DNA from: Bacillota bacterium
GTDB taxonomy: Bacteria; Bacillota; UBA4882; UBA10575
Reading direction: 5' to 3'
Assembly (NCBI GenBank): GCA_012521315.1
Contig: JAAYMP010000168.1
Span: forward strand, 1-5,919
DNA: 5,919 nt
Of this stretch, positions 5,643-5,919 are shown in pieces; positions within the stretch are counted from its first letter, which is position 1, and every line of letters starts with the position of its first letter. The notes under the pieces are model-generated. The model worked only from the letters and a program-made list of their open reading frames with translations. It made no database searches and was not told the origin of the DNA. The position numbers and the translations under genes were made by a program.

Positions 5643-5919
5643 TCAATCATCTCCTTTCACAAAAGTTCCAATTTTCTCGCCCATCACGATTCTTTTAATA
5701 TTACCTTCCTCGTTAAGGTTAAAGACGATAATCGGAATTTTGTTGTCCATGCATAAGGAGGTCGCCGTAGAATCCATTACGCGCAAACGTTTATTCAGGA
5801 TCTCAATAAAATTAAGGTCATCAAACTTCTTCGCCCCGGGATGGAGCACCGGATCCTGCTCGTAGACCCCATCTACTTTGGTGGCTTTTAAGACAATCTC
5901 GGCATCGACCTCAATCGCC
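5643..5919 (-). CDS. pyrH: UMP kinase (uridylate kinase), C-terminal part, cut by window edge
   Basis: Bacterial UMP kinase of the amino acid kinase fold. It phosphorylates UMP to UDP with ATP in the cytoplasm, feeding UTP/CTP synthesis. The reading frame is open from the right edge (first full codon at 5918) to a TGA at 5645-5643, giving 91 residues. The family is about 240 residues long, so roughly the first 150 are outside the window. What is visible is diagnostic: LLKATKVDGVY-like text (here VLKATKVDGVY) of the nucleotide-binding part, then DPVLHPGAKKFDDL, VMDSTATSLCMDN, IPIIVFNL and the closing GNIKRIVMGEKIGT. An internal ATG at 5849 is not the start, because conserved family sequence continues upstream of it. 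The last codons contain the Shine-Dalgarno sequence of frr. Position directly before frr matches the usual tsf-pyrH-frr order. Identification is very secure. Confidence 0.97.
   Translation of the reverse strand, partial: AIEVDAEIVLKATKVDGVYEQDPVLHPGAKKFDDLNFIEILNKRLRVMDSTATSLCMDNKIPIIVFNLNEEGNIKRIVMGEKIGTFVKGDD
5651..5657 (-). promoter_or_regulatory. Shine-Dalgarno site of frr, inside the end of pyrH
   Basis: AAAGGAG, followed by ATGAT, resembles an extended anti-16S match (AAGGAG.TGAT). It lies within the final codons of pyrH. It is 10 bases before a GTG at 5640 and only 4 before a TTG at 5646 that overlaps the pyrH stop codon. The spacing therefore favours the GTG, though not decisively. 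Confidence 0.75.

Noticed and set aside
5431..5865. Plus-strand open frame of 144 codons opposite the frr-pyrH junction
   Set aside because: It spans two unmistakable minus-strand genes and has no family features.

Overview
The window is one continuous, tightly packed gene block read entirely on the minus strand (right to left). In transcription order it holds the 3' part of pyrH (UMP kinase), frr (ribosome recycling factor), uppS (undecaprenyl diphosphate synthase), cdsA (CDP-diglyceride synthase), a YtvI-like AI-2E-family membrane protein, dxr (DXP reductoisomerase) and most of rseP/rasP (site-2 protease). No rRNA, tRNA, mobile element, CRISPR array or long repeat is visible, and no stretch longer than about 90 bases lacks a gene.

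The order pyrH-frr-uppS-cdsA-dxr-rseP is the classic housekeeping cluster of Bacillota such as Bacillus subtilis. The extra gene between cdsA and dxr looks like the sporulation integral membrane protein YtvI. Together with single-PDZ RseP, Bacillus-like RRF and CdsA sequences, strong AAGGAG-type ribosome sites and frequent TTG/GTG starts, this suggests a Gram-positive, probably endospore-forming, Clostridia-like organism of intermediate GC content. I cannot name a genus.

Layout (minus strand): pyrH enters from the right edge and ends at 5643; frr about 5640-5077; uppS 5073-4282; cdsA about 4276-3452; ytvI-like 3437-2337; dxr 2335-1154; an 86-base gap; rseP from about 1067 off the left edge. 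Apart from that gap, neighbouring genes are separated by only 1 to 14 bases, and several Shine-Dalgarno sequences lie inside the end of the preceding gene, so one polycistronic message with translational coupling is likely. No promoter or terminator is recognisable inside the window.

Functionally the block joins nucleotide supply (PyrH), translation (RRF) and envelope building. Dxr makes the MEP-pathway precursor that becomes IPP, UppS turns IPP into the C55 lipid carrier for cell wall synthesis, CdsA makes CDP-diacylglycerol for phospholipids, and RseP cleaves membrane proteins. I see no undescribed system here. The points worth a second look are modest: the ytvI-like gene inside the cluster, five of six visible starts being non-ATG, a two-residue insertion in the RseP active-site motif, and a Glu-to-Ala change in a CdsA motif.
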